The notes beneath the pieces are model-generated. The model made no database searches. It was not told the origin of the DNA and was given only the letters and a program-made list of their open reading frames with translations. 64,000 nt of DNA from DASVBE01 sp963770375. Lineage in GTDB: Bacteria > Actinomycetota > Actinomycetes > Streptosporangiales > Streptosporangiaceae. The translations under genes and the position numbers were made by a program. The stretch covers positions 310,001-374,000 of the forward strand of contig CAVYPM010000017.1 of the NCBI GenBank assembly GCA_963770375.1, given 5' to 3'. Within the stretch, counting starts at the first letter, position 1. Each line of letters opens with the position of its first letter. Shown here piece after piece: positions 8,077 through 17,263 of the stretch.

Positions 8077-8363
8077 TTGTCGTGGCTGACCGTGGCCCAC
8101 AAGCCGAAGCCGTGCAGGGTTTCGGCGTCGCGTTCCATCGACTCGCGGGCGCCGGACGAGACCACCGCGCGGCCCTTGTGATGGACGTCGAGCATGAGCT
8201 TCTCCGCCTTCGGCTTGGCGTAGCCGAACACGGTCTGGAAAACATAGGTCACGTACGACATCAGGTTGACCGGATCGTTCCAGACGATCGTGACCCAGGG
8301 CAGGTCGCGCTCGGTTTCCGCACCGGTGTCCGGAGATTGCACCTCAGCGGGCGACACGCTCAT
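8073..8363 (-). CDS. clpS: ClpS, ATP-dependent Clp protease adaptor
   Basis: A 96-residue adaptor that delivers N-end-rule substrates to ClpA/ClpC-ClpP. The hallmark WVTIVWNDPVNLMSYVTYVF segment forms the N-degron pocket. A short unstructured N-terminus precedes it. Divergent from pncB, with 117 bp between starts. Confidence 0.93.
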   Translation of the reverse strand: MSVSPAEVQSPDTGAETERDLPWVTIVWNDPVNLMSYVTYVFQTVFGYAKPKAEKLMLDVHHKGRAVVSSGARESMERDAETLHGFGLWATVSHDK

Positions 8364-8480
8364 CAGCCATCACCTCCTCTCCGCAGTCACCAGTTTGGCA
8401 GTCCCGGCGGCCCAGGTCACATCGGCCGCCGGCCTATCCCGGCACGGCCGTGGCAGGCCGCCGCCGTAGGCTCCTGTCCC

Positions 8481-9827
8481 GTGACCGAGCATGCGGCAAG
8501 CACCGCCCTGCTGACCGACCACTATGAGCTCACCATGCTGCGCGCGGCCCTGCACAGCGGGGTGGCCGGGCGCCGGTCGGTGTTCGAGGTGTTCGCCCGG
8601 CACCTGCCGCACGGCCGCCGGTACGGCGTGGTCGCGGGCACCGGGCGGCTGCTCGACGCGCTGGCCGCGTTCCGGTTCGGCGAGCCGGAGCTGGACTTCG
8701 TCAGTGCCGCCGGGCTGGCCGACGAGGCCACGCTGGACTTCCTGCGGTCCTACCGGTTCTCCGGCGACATCTGGGGCTACGCCGAGGGCGAGTGCTACTT
8801 CCCCGGCTCGCCGATCCTGGTCGTGGAGGGCACCTTCGCCGAGGCGGTGATCCTGGAGACCCTGGTGCTGTCCGTGCTCAACCACGACTGCGCGATCGCC
8901 TCGGCGGCGTCCCGCATGGTCACCGCGGCCGGGTCCCGGCCGCTGATCGAGATGGGCTCCCGGCGCACCCACGAGCAGGCCGCGGTGGCCAGCGCCCGGG
9001 CCGCGTACCTGGCCGGCTTCGCCACCACGTCCAACCTGCGGGCCGGGCAGCTGTACGGCATCCCCACCTCGGGCACCAGCGCGCACGCGTTCACGCTGGT
9101 CCACGACGGCGAGAAGGAGGCGTTCCGCGGGCAGGTCAGCGCGCTGGGCGCGGGCACCACGCTGCTGGTCGACACCTACGACGTGGCCGCCGCGGTACGC
9201 AAGGCGGTCGAGGTGGCCGGACCGGACCTGGGCGCGGTCCGGGTGGACAGCGGCGACCTGCCGGTGATCGCCGGCCAGGTCCGGTTGCTGCTGGACGAGC
9301 TCGGCGCCAGGCAGACCAGGGTCGTGCTCACCGGGGACCTGGACGAGCTGTCGATCGCGGCGCTGGCCGCCGCCCCGGCGGACGGCTACGGGGTGGGCAC
9401 CTCGCTGGTCACCGGGTCCGGCGTGCCCACCGCCGCGCTGGTGTACAAGCTGGTCGCGAGACAGGGCCCGGGCGGTCCGGGCGCGCCGCTGCAGCCGGTC
9501 GCCAAGCGGTCGGTCGGCAAGCCGGGCCGCGGCGGCCGCAAGTGGGCCACCCGGGTGACCAGGAGAGGCACCGCGGTCACCGAGCTGATCACCACCGAGG
9601 GCCCGGCCGCGGAGGGCCGCGGCCGGCCGCTGCTGCGCCCGCTGGTCCGCGGCGGCGAGATCACCGGCTTCGAGCCGCTGACCGCGGCCCGGGACCGGCA
9701 CCGCGCGGCGCTGGCCGAGCTGCCCCCGCACGCGCTCAGCCTGGCCCGCGGCTACCCGGCCCTCCCGACGGTGTTCGAGCCGGACCAGCCCGACGTGCTC
9801 AACGGTGAGATCAACGGCGAGAGCTGA
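8481..9827 (+). CDS. pncB: nicotinate phosphoribosyltransferase
   Basis: Salvages nicotinate into NAD through nicotinate mononucleotide. About 448 residues from the GTG at 8481. Typical motifs: LLTDHYELTM at the N-terminus, FEVFARHLPHGRRYGV, MGSRRTHEQ, and VRVDSGDL in the phosphoribosyl-binding barrel. pncB next to clpS matches the mycobacterial pncB1-clpS arrangement. Confidence 0.94.
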   Translation: MTEHAASTALLTDHYELTMLRAALHSGVAGRRSVFEVFARHLPHGRRYGVVAGTGRLLDALAAFRFGEPELDFVSAAGLADEATLDFLRSYRFSGDIWGYAEGECYFPGSPILVVEGTFAEAVILETLVLSVLNHDCAIASAASRMVTAAGSRPLIEMGSRRTHEQAAVASARAAYLAGFATTSNLRAGQLYGIPTSGTSAHAFTLVHDGEKEAFRGQVSALGAGTTLLVDTYDVAAAVRKAVEVAGPDLGAVRVDSGDLPVIAGQVRLLLDELGARQTRVVLTGDLDELSIAALAAAPADGYGVGTSLVTGSGVPTAALVYKLVARQGPGGPGAPLQPVAKRSVGKPGRGGRKWATRVTRRGTAVTELITTEGPAAEGRGRPLLRPLVRGGEITGFEPLTAARDRHRAALAELPPHALSLARGYPALPTVFEPDQPDVLNGEINGES

Positions 9828-9877
9828 CCGGGCGACTGGTTGGCGCCCGCTGGGCGCGGCGCGTACCCTCGGGCAGC

Positions 9878-10129
9878 GTGAGCATCCTTCCTGAGACCGG
9901 CACTCGCGAGGACACCGGCACCCGCCCGGATCTGTCCCACGGCGACGGTGACCACGAGCGGTTCGCGCATTACGTCAGGAAAGAGAAGATCGTCGACAGC
10001 GCCGTCACCGGCACCCCGGTCACCGCGCTGTGCGGCAAGGTCTGGGTGCCCTCCCGTGACCCGCAGCGCTTCCCGGTCTGCCCGGAGTGCAAGGAAATCT
10101 ACGAGTCACTGCCCGAGGGCGACGGCTGA
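9878..10129 (+). CDS. DUF3039 domain-containing protein
   Basis: An 83-residue protein starting at GTG 9878. The conserved core is H-x-VRKEKI...GTPVTALCGKVWVPSRDPQRFPVCPECKEIY. The two pairs of cysteines/His suggest a small zinc-binding fold, typical of the actinobacterial DUF3039 family. No function is established. It lies 50 bp after pncB in the same direction. Confidence 0.88.
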   Translation: MSILPETGTREDTGTRPDLSHGDGDHERFAHYVRKEKIVDSAVTGTPVTALCGKVWVPSRDPQRFPVCPECKEIYESLPEGDG

Positions 10130-10199
10130 CCAGCTGCACCTGCTGATCTCTCTTTAAGATGTACGCAGCCGGGGGCGCGGGCCACCCCGCCCGGCCCGG

Positions 10200-10775
10200 T
10201 CAGTTCGCGCTGGGGTCGTCCGGGTAGGTGGCGACCATGGCCAGCTCGCCGCCCTGGCGGCGGAGCACGGTCCGCCACAGTTTCCCCGGGTCGGCCGCGA
10301 ACGCGTCGGCAGGCTCGCCGCGCAGCACGTACCAGGCGCCCTCGTCGATCTCGTCCTGGAGCTGGCCGGGCCCCCAGCCGGCGTAGCCGGCGAACACCCG
10401 GAACGACGACACGCCGGGGGCCAGCAGCTCGGGCGGGGCCTCCAGGTCGACCAGGCCGATCCGGCGCATCACCGGCGCGACGCTCAGCGATTTCCAGCCC
10501 ATGGGCTCGGCCTCCCCGGTGGCCAGGGCCAGCGCCAGCGCGCTGTCCGGCTGCACCGGGCCCCCGCGGAACACCACCGACGGGCCCGTCACCAGGTCCG
10601 TCCAGGGCTCGAGGACCTGCCCGACGGGCACCTCGGTAGGCCGGTTGAGGACCACGCCCAGAGTGCCATCACCATGTTGATCGTCGACAATCAGCACGAC
10701 GGTGCGGCGGAAATTCGGGTCTCCCAGCAGTGGGGTCGCGACCAGCAGCCTGCCCCCCAGGGAACGTTCCGCCAT
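10200..10775 (-). CDS. YqgE/AlgH family protein
   Basis: About 191 residues with the family pattern SLGGRLLVATPLLGDPNFRRTVVLI at the N-terminus, GVVLNRPTE, and VFAGYAGWGPGQLQDEI. The function of the family is uncertain (AlgH is linked to transcriptional regulation in pseudomonads). The ATG at 10775 (MAERSLGG) is preferred; an alternative ATG 12 bp upstream would add MMES. Confidence 0.88.
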   Translation of the reverse strand: MAERSLGGRLLVATPLLGDPNFRRTVVLIVDDQHGDGTLGVVLNRPTEVPVGQVLEPWTDLVTGPSVVFRGGPVQPDSALALALATGEAEPMGWKSLSVAPVMRRIGLVDLEAPPELLAPGVSSFRVFAGYAGWGPGQLQDEIDEGAWYVLRGEPADAFAADPGKLWRTVLRRQGGELAMVATYPDDPSAN

Positions 10776-10980
10776 GCTTTCCATCATGCGGCAAAGCGAG
10801 GTGCCCCGGCAGCCCCCGGCCCCGGGGGCCGGCCCATTGTGATCGAAGTGCCGTTGTCCGGGTTACGGACGCGCCTCGTAGCGTCGACGCTCGGTACACT
10901 CGGCACGTTCAAGCGCCACCGCGGCATCAGCCCGCAACAGCACCGCGCGGTGGCGGGACGCTCCGACGTACGCTTCTGAT

Positions 10981-11439
10981 GTGCCGGAATCCAGAGCCAC
11001 TGACGGGGTGAGCGCGCCGGAGATCGACGTCACCCGGCTGCGGGTGGCGATCGCGCGGGTGTCGCGGCGGCTGCGGCGGCACGAGCTGGCCGGGATCACC
11101 CCGACCCAGCTGGCCGCGCTGGCCACGGTCGAGGCCCGCGGGCCGCTGCGGCTGGGCGACCTGGCCGCGGTGGAGCGGATCGCGCCGTCCACGCTGACCC
11201 GGATGGTGACGGCGCTGGAGGAGCTGGGCTACGTGTCACGGTGCGCGGTGCCCGGCGACGCCCGGGCCGCGGCGCTGTCGGTCACTGAGCCGGGCCGGGC
11301 CGCGCTGGACCGGATCCGGCAGGAGACAACCGCGATCCTGGCGGACAGCCTGCGCACGCTCCCGGCCGACCAGCTCGCCGCGCTGGCCGCGGCCCTGCCC
11401 GCGCTGGAGACCCTGGCCGGCGCCGCGCCGGGCGGCTGA
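10981..11439 (+). CDS. MarR family transcriptional regulator
   Basis: 152 residues from GTG 10981. Winged-helix HTH pattern: ITPTQLAALATVEARGPLRLGDLAAVERIAPSTLTRMVTALEELGYVSR, followed by the wing VPGDARAAALSVTEPG. It ends exactly where the convergent thioredoxin-TPR gene ends. Target genes cannot be assigned; no clear palindrome was seen directly upstream. Confidence 0.85.
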   Translation: MPESRATDGVSAPEIDVTRLRVAIARVSRRLRRHELAGITPTQLAALATVEARGPLRLGDLAAVERIAPSTLTRMVTALEELGYVSRCAVPGDARAAALSVTEPGRAALDRIRQETTAILADSLRTLPADQLAALAAALPALETLAGAAPGG

Positions 11440-12411
11440 TCAGAAGAGCAGGCTGCTGAGCCGGGCGCGGGCCTTGGCCACCCGGGAGTCCCTGGGCGGG
11501 AACAGGTCGAAGAGGCTGACCAGGTGCACCCGGGCGCGGTTGCGGTCCTCGCCCGAGGTGCGCCGGACCAGTCCGAGCAGCCGGTCGAAGGCCTCGTCGA
11601 TGCGGCCGCCGGCCACGTCGATGTCGGCCACCTTGAGCTGCGCCTCGACGTCGTCGGGCCGCTCCGCGGCGTCCTTGCGGGCCTGGGCCTGGTCGTAGGA
11701 GTCGACCCGGCGGAACAGCTCGATCTGGGCCAGGCCGAGAGTGGCCACCGGGTGCCCGGGGCTGGCCGCCAGGACCTTCTCGAAGGCCGCCGCGGCCGCG
11801 TCCGGGTCGCCGCGGTCCATGGCCTCCCTGGCCTCGGCGAACGCGGGGTCCGCCAGCGGGTCGCCGGGGCCGTCCTGGCCGCCGGGGTAGTCCTGCGGCT
11901 CGCCGGGCGCGGCGGGATCGGCGCCGGGGCCCATGCCGAGCTGCGCGACCGCGCCCATCAGCCGGCTGATCCAGTCGCGGACCTGGGCCTCGGGCAGCGC
12001 GCCGAGGAAGCCGTCCACCGGCTGGCCGCGGACCACCGCCATCACCATCGGGATGCTCTGCACCTGGAAGGCGGCGGAGATCTGCGGGTTGGCGTCGGTG
12101 TCGACCTTGGCCAGCACCCAGGCGCCGGCCGCCTCGGTGGCGAGCTTCTCCAGGATGGGCCCGAGTTGCTTGCACGGGCCGCACCACTCGGCCCACAGGT
12201 CGATGATCACCGGGACGGTCAGCGACCGCTCGAGGACATCGGTCTGGAAGGTCTCGTCGGTGACGTCGATGACGGTCACCGGCCCGGCGCCGCCGTCCGC
12301 CCCGCCGTCCGCGGCCGCGGACCGGCTGACCTGCTCCCGGCGCTGCGCGGCGGCCTTCCTGGCCCCCAGGTCCACGGCCCCGTGCAGGGAGAAATCCCGC
12401 TGCTGCTGCAT
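11440..12411 (-). CDS. thioredoxin-domain protein with TPR-like C-terminus (YbbN/CnoX-like)
   Basis: About 323 residues from the ATG giving MQQQRDFSLHG. The thioredoxin fold carries an intact WCGPC redox site at residues 76-80. The C-terminal third has TPR-like helices (GDPDAAAAAFEKVLAASPGHPVATLGLAQIEL) as in co-chaperone YbbN/CnoX. A lone thioredoxin-TPR gene in this position is also seen in other actinobacteria (for example Rv1324). It follows icmA across 62 bp that contain a short form of the dispersed repeat. Confidence 0.88.
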   Translation of the reverse strand: MQQQRDFSLHGAVDLGARKAAAQRREQVSRSAAADGGADGGAGPVTVIDVTDETFQTDVLERSLTVPVIIDLWAEWCGPCKQLGPILEKLATEAAGAWVLAKVDTDANPQISAAFQVQSIPMVMAVVRGQPVDGFLGALPEAQVRDWISRLMGAVAQLGMGPGADPAAPGEPQDYPGGQDGPGDPLADPAFAEAREAMDRGDPDAAAAAFEKVLAASPGHPVATLGLAQIELFRRVDSYDQAQARKDAAERPDDVEAQLKVADIDVAGGRIDEAFDRLLGLVRRTSGEDRNRARVHLVSLFDLFPPRDSRVAKARARLSSLLF

Positions 12412-12473
12412 GACTCCATCCTGCCCCATCCGCCCTACTGGGCAAGCCAGGGCCGCCCGGCCAGCTAGCACAG

Positions 12474-14224
12474 CTAGAACGCGGGGGCCTCGGAGTAGGT
12501 GCCCCATTCCTCGCGGAGGGCGTCGCAGATCTCGCCGAGGGTGGCCTCGGCGCGGGCCGCGGCGAGCATGGGCGGGATCATGTTGCCGTCGCCGCGGGCC
12601 GCCTCGCGCAGCGCCGCGATCGCGGCGCTGACCCCGGCGTTGTCCCTGTCCGCCCGGCGGCGGGCCAGCGCCGCGGCCTGGTCACGCTCCACCTGGTGGC
12701 TGATCCGCAGGATCTCGATGGGCTGCTCGCCGGTCTGGGTGTGCACGTTCACCCCGACGACCTTCTTCTCGCCCTTCTCCAGCTGCTGCTGGTAGGTGAA
12801 CGAGGCCTCGGCGATCTCGGCCATGAACCAGCCGTCCTCGATGCCGCGCAGGATCCCCGAGGTCATCGAGCCGTCCTCGCTCATCGCCTTGATCCTGGCG
12901 AAGATCTCCTCGGCCTCGGCTTCCATCCGGTCGGTCAGCGCCTCCACGTACCAGGAGCCGCCCAGCGGGTCCGCGACGTTGGTCACCCCGGTCTCTTCCA
13001 TGATCACCTGCTGGGTGCGCAGCGCGACCTCGGCGGCGTGCGCGCTGGGCAGCGCGAGGACCTCGTCCAGCGCGTTGGTGTGCAGCGAGTTGGTGCCGCC
13101 GAGGACCGCGGCCAGGGCCTCGATCGCGGTGCGCACCACGTTGTTGTCCGGCTGCTGCGCGGTCAGCGACACCCCGGCGGTCTGGGTGTGGAAGCGCAGC
13201 CACTGGGCCCGCTCGGTCTTCGCGCCGTACACGTCGCGCAGCCAGCGGGCCCAGATCCGGCGGGCGGCGCGGAACTTGGCGATCTCCTCGAAGAAGTCCA
13301 CGTGCGCGTCGAAGAAGAACGACAGGCCGGGCGCGAAGACGTCGATATCGAGGCCGCGGGACAGCCCGAGCTCGACGTAGCCGAACCCGTCGGCCAGCGT
13401 GAACGCGAGTTCCTGGGCGGCGGTCGAGCCGGCCTCGCGGATGTGGTAGCCGGATACCGACAGGGGCTTGTAGGCCGGGATGTGCTCCGCGCAGTACGCC
13501 ATCAGGTCGCCGATCAGCCGCAGGTGCGGCTGGGGCGGGAACAGCCATTCCTTCTGCGCGATGTACTCCTTGAAGATGTCCGTCTGCAGGGTGCCGTCCA
13601 GCTTCGACAGGTCCGCGCCCTGGCGCTCGGCGGCGGCCAGGTACATGCAGAACACCGGCACGGCCGGGCCGCTGATCGTCATCGAGGTGGTCACGTCGGC
13701 CAGCGGGATGCCGTCGAACAGCACGTCCATGTCCGCGGCCGAGTCGATGGCCACGCCGCAGTGCCCGACCTCGCCGAGCGACTTCGGGTCGTCGGAGTCG
13801 CGGCCCATCAGCGTGGGCATGTCGAACGCGACCGACAGCCCGCCACCGCCGCCGCGCAGCAGCATCTTGTACCGCTCGTTGGTGTCCCGCGCGTTGCCGA
13901 ACCCGGAGAACTGGCGGATGGTCCAGGTCCGGCCCCGGTAGCCGGCCGGGTACAGGCCGCGGGTGAACGGGAACTCCCCCGGCCAGCCGATGCGGCTGAA
14001 CCCGGGCACGGCGGCGCCCGGCGGCGGCCCGTAGACCGGCTCGGTCGTCACGCCGGACAGCGTGGTGAAGTCCGCGTCCCGCTTGCGCGACGCGTCGTAC
14101 CGGCGCTGCCAGCGCGCCTGGCCCGCGGCGATCTCCGCGGGCTGCCCGTGCTGGCCAGTACCGTCCTGGCCAGTACCGTCCTGGCCGGTCTCCTGTCGTG
14201 CACTGGCTCCTCGTGCGCGGTCAT
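12474..14224 (-). CDS. icmA: isobutyryl-CoA mutase large subunit (IcmA), N-terminus frame-disrupted
   Basis: Adenosylcobalamin-dependent mutase large subunit interconverting isobutyryl-CoA and n-butyryl-CoA with a separate IcmB. The uninterrupted part (from GTG 14051, 525 residues) has F48 in IRQFSGF and Q166 in EYIAQKEW. Their 118-residue spacing equals that of Phe80/Gln198 of Streptomyces IcmA, whereas methylmalonyl-CoA mutase has Tyr89/Arg207. There is no B12-binding domain, as expected. Upstream of 14051 the same frame encodes conserved residues (RWQRRYDASRKRDADFTTLSG) but has no start codon before a TGA. The likely ATG (14224, MTAHEEP) is one base out of frame, so a one-base deletion lies near 14145. 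A 15-bp tandem duplication sits in this segment. Confidence 0.85.
14155..14189 (-). repeat. 15-bp tandem duplication in the icmA leader codons
   Basis: CCAGTACCGTCCTGG occurs twice in succession on the plus strand, followed by a partial third unit (CTGGCC). The period is a multiple of three, so it does not itself explain the icmA frame break nearby. Confidence 0.7.
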
Positions 14225-14250
14225 CGCGTCATCCCGCCGTCGTCCGGATT

Positions 14251-14268
14251 TAGTAGGACGTCCTACTA
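14251..14268. promoter_or_regulatory. perfect 18-bp palindrome, candidate operator upstream of icmA
   Basis: TAGTAGGACGTCCTACTA reads identically on both strands. It lies 27-44 bp before the icmA ATG at 14224, where it would overlap the promoter, and about 270 bp before the divergent sigma factor start. The remainder of the 317-bp interval 14225-14541 shows only a GC hairpin (GCCCGGGC arms near 14368) and no gene. A TetR-type regulator is plausible; the cognate factor is unknown. Confidence 0.6.
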
Positions 14269-14541
14269 TCTTCTCTGCCCCAGTGTATGCCCCGCCTGCC
14301 GCGCGCCCACGCAAAGAAAAACGGCTGGTCCGCAACCATCAGGGAGTCTGCGCAGTCTCAGGGATAGGCCCGGGCACTACGGGGGCCCGGGCGGCCTCAT
14401 CCGTGACGCGCGAAATGTGTGGTAAGACATATGCGATATTGCGCGAGCGGCGCTCACAGCCTGGCGTCCATCGGGGGCGGCGCGGCGGCGGTGGCACATC
14501 GGTACGCGGCGCCGGAAACGGGGACGAGGCGAGGGAGCTCC

Positions 14542-15036
14542 GTGGCCAGGCTCCGGTTGGCAGACCGTGCCGCCGCTGAGGAGCTGTTCAACGCCTCCTA
14601 CCCCCGGCTGGCCGGATGGGTCCGGCGGCTGGTCGACGACGACGAGACCGCGCACGAGATCGCGTCCGAGGCGTTCACCCGGCTGCTGGCGCGCTGGTCC
14701 GGGCTGGAGAGCCCGCACAGCTACCTGTACATGATCGCCACCAACCTGGTCCGTGACCACTGGCGGAAGACCGGCCGGGAGCGCAAGGCGATCGCGACCA
14801 TGACCGCGGGGGCGCCGCGCGACCCGTCGTACCACCCGGCGCAGGACGTGGACGTCCGGACGCTGATCGAGGGGCTGCCGGAACGGCTGCGCAGCCCGTT
14901 CCTGCTGCACTACTACGGCGGGTTCGGGGTACGGGAGGTGGCGGCCATGCTCGGGAAGCCCGAGGGCACCATCAAGGCTGACCTGTACCACGCGCGCAGC
15001 AAGCTGAAGTCGGCAATAGGAAGCACCGGTGACTGA
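14542..15036 (+). CDS. ECF RNA polymerase sigma factor
   Basis: About 164 residues from GTG 14542, which is preceded by a GGGAG ribosome site; upstream starts lack one. Region 2 contains DDDETAHEIASEAFTRLLARW and YLYMIATNLVRDHWRK. Region 4 contains LPERLRSPFLLHYYGGFGVREVAAMLGKPEGTIKADLYHARSKLK. The end overlaps the next gene by 8 bp, so the following membrane-anchored protein is probably its partner. Confidence 0.88.
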   Translation: MARLRLADRAAAEELFNASYPRLAGWVRRLVDDDETAHEIASEAFTRLLARWSGLESPHSYLYMIATNLVRDHWRKTGRERKAIATMTAGAPRDPSYHPAQDVDVRTLIEGLPERLRSPFLLHYYGGFGVREVAAMLGKPEGTIKADLYHARSKLKSAIGSTGD

Positions 15037-16510
15037 CCCGAACGACGACGAGCTCGATCGCTGGCTGAACGAGGACGTCGAGCTCCTGGCCCCCGCTCCG
15101 GGCACGTTCGAGCGGGTCCGCCGCCGTGCCCGGCAGCGCAAGACACGCCAGGCGCTCGCCTCGGCGGCCGCGCTGGCGGTGGTCATCGTGGGCGGGGTGT
15201 CGGCCCCGGCCATCATCAGCTCGCTGACCAGCCCGGCCGGCCGCTCGCCCGGGCAGGAGAGCCTGGCCGGGGGCCGTGCGCCGACCACAGCCACGCCGTC
15301 CGGCGCCCCTTCTTCCTCGCCCGCCCCGCAGCCGGAGTCCTCCTCGGTCTCCCCCATCCCGCATCCGTCGGCCAGTCTGTCGGAGACGATCGCCCCGTCG
15401 TCGCTCAGCCAGCCCCGGGCCGGGGCCACGGTGGCGGGGGCCTTCCAGCCCACCTCGATCACTTTCGTCAGCAGCCGGCTCGGCGCGGTGATCGGCCAGG
15501 GCCAGCCGGCCGGGCCGTGCACCGGCCAGCCCACCTGCACGTCGCTGGCCGGGACCGACGACTACGGGAAGAACTGGTTCGGCGTGTCCGCGCCGGCCGC
15601 CGGGTCGCCTGACGGCGCTAGCGGGGTCAGCCAGCTGCGCTTCCTCAACGAGGACCAGGGCTTCGCGTTCGGCCCCGCGCTGTGGGTGACCGAGGACGGC
15701 GGGGCGTCCTGGGCCCAGGTCGGGCTGCCGTCGGGGGTCCGGGTTACCGACCTGGAGACCGTGGACGGCCAGGTGCTGGCGGTGTGGGCGCGGTGCCAGG
15801 GCGTGGGCACCGACTTCGCCGCGGACTGCAACCGGTTCACGCTGGAGACGGCGGCGGCCGGATCGGCCGGGCAGCTGTCGGCCTGGCGGCCGGTGCCCGG
15901 CGCCACCGCGCTGCACGCCGGCTCCAGCAGAGCCTCGGCCGTGCTGACGCTGTCCGCCGGGGCGACCACTGATCCTTCGTCGGGCACGGTGTTCCTGCTC
16001 ACGCCGGACGGCAGGGTGCTGGCCGGGGGCCTGACCGGGCAGCGGCTCAGTACGGCGGGCCGGGTCCCGGCGGGCTGCCTGCCCGGGCCGCCGCAGCCGG
16101 GCACCGGGACCCCGTCCCTGGCGCAGCTCACCTACCAGTCCGGGAGCCTGTACCTGCTGTGCAGCGGCCAGGGCGACATGGTGCTGTACGTCTCCGCGGA
16201 CGGCGGGCGCAGCTGGCCGCAGCGGCCCGCGATGCCCCAGCACGGCACCGCGACCTCGCTGGCGGCCGGCGGGAGCGGCCTGGTCATCGTCGCCACCACC
16301 GAGGGCCTGGTCGAGTCCGCGGACAACGGGCAGACCTGGCGGCTGGCGGTGAGCCCGGGGCGCGGCGGGCCGGGCAGCGGGTTCAGCTAGGTCGGGATGA
16401 CCGATCAGTCGCAGGGGGTAGCGCTGCCTGCGGATACCTCGCGGCACGAGGTGTGGATCACCAGGGACGGCGGGCAGAGCTGGCATCCGTCGGCGGTGCG
16501 GAGCCGCTAG
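15029..16510 (+). CDS. membrane-anchored beta-propeller (BNR/YCF48-like) protein coupled to sigma factor; internal TAG
   Basis: Starts at GTG 15029, overlapping the sigma gene. Residues 1-40 are a charged cytoplasmic tail, a single membrane segment spans about 41-64, a Ser/Pro-rich linker follows, and the rest is a periplasmic/extracellular repeat domain with Asp-box-like WVTEDGGASW and YVSADGGRSW motifs. The arrangement suggests an anti-sigma or sensor for the upstream ECF factor. A TAG at 16388-16390 ends the frame after ...SGFS, yet the same frame continues for 39 codons with another Asp-box (VWITRDGGQSWHPS) to a TAG at 16508-16510. The full protein would be about 493 residues. Confidence 0.75.
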
Positions 16511-17103
16511 CGCCTAGGGCCTGCGGGTTCCTCCGGGCTGGCGCCCGGCGGGACGGCAGCCGGGGCGGCCTGGCCCGCTCCAGCGGGCCGTACATCATCA
16601 AAATCACCCGCGACGACGCGCAGCCCCCGCAGCAGGCTGAAGATCGCGTCGAGGTCGTTGTCCTGGTACTCGCCCAGCCCGAACTCGGCGGCCATCAGGT
16701 CCTTGGTGGCCCGTGCCGTGACGGCGCGGCCCTCCGGGGTGATGCCGGCCAGCGTGCCGCGGCCGTCCTCGGGGTTGGGGCGGCGGGTGACCAGGCCCTG
16801 ACGCTCGAGGCGGTCGATGATGTTGGTGACGCTGGTGGGGTGCACCATCAGCCGCTGCCCGATGGTCCGCATCGGCAGCTCGCCGGCCCGGCTGAAGGTG
16901 ATCAGGACGAGCGCCTCGTAGCGCGCGAACGTGAGCCCGTGCGGGCGGAGCAGGCCGTCCAGCTCGGCCAGCAGGATCTGCTGCGCGCGCATGATCGAGG
17001 TCACGGCGGCCATCGCCCGGGAATCGCCGAACCTGCGCTCCCAGATGCTTGCCGCGCGCTCGATCGGGTCGAACGGCAGGTCCAGCGGCTTGCGCACAGG
17101 CAC
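16507..17103 (-). CDS. MarR family transcriptional regulator
   Basis: 198 residues. HTH core: LRPHGLTFARYEALVLITFSRAGELPMRTIGQRLMVHPTSVTNIIDRLERQGLVTR, wing NPEDGRGTLAGITPEG. The N-terminal 30 residues (FDPIERAASIWERRFG) match a common actinobacterial MarR subgroup. It is downstream of the ABC cluster in the same direction and overlaps the extended 3' end of the beta-propeller gene by a few bases. Control of the ABC exporter is possible but unproven. Confidence 0.88.
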   Translation of the reverse strand: MPVRKPLDLPFDPIERAASIWERRFGDSRAMAAVTSIMRAQQILLAELDGLLRPHGLTFARYEALVLITFSRAGELPMRTIGQRLMVHPTSVTNIIDRLERQGLVTRRPNPEDGRGTLAGITPEGRAVTARATKDLMAAEFGLGEYQDNDLDAIFSLLRGLRVVAGDFDDVRPAGAGQAAPAAVPPGASPEEPAGPRR

Positions 17104-17184
17104 ACGGTACAGGGCTCGCCGGGGTGCGTGGCCGGCTGGCTGGGGGGCGGCTCATTACCCGGCGTTTCGGTCTTCTGCACGGAG

Positions 17185-17201
17185 AGTTACGGAAGTAAAC
17201 T
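17185..17201. promoter_or_regulatory. imperfect palindrome upstream of marR-like gene
   Basis: AGTTAC-GGAA-GTAAACT, an inverted repeat with one extra base, lies about 85 bp before the MarR start. It is a candidate autoregulatory operator, based only on symmetry and position. Confidence 0.3.
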
Positions 17202-17237
17202 GATCGTGGGGAACGCTTGACCGGGGAATCGGGGGCA

Positions 17238-17263
17238 CCCGGCACCGGGTGATCTGTGCCGGG
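17238..17263 (-). terminator. stem-loop after ABC permease
   Basis: CCCGGCAC and GTGCCGGG form an 8-bp stem with a 10-nt loop immediately beyond the permease stop. No U-tract is obvious. Confidence 0.45.

Noticed and set aside
14225..14541. Possible cobalamin riboswitch upstream of the B12-dependent icmA
   Set aside because: No B12-box-like conserved core could be seen; only the palindrome and one GC hairpin are present.
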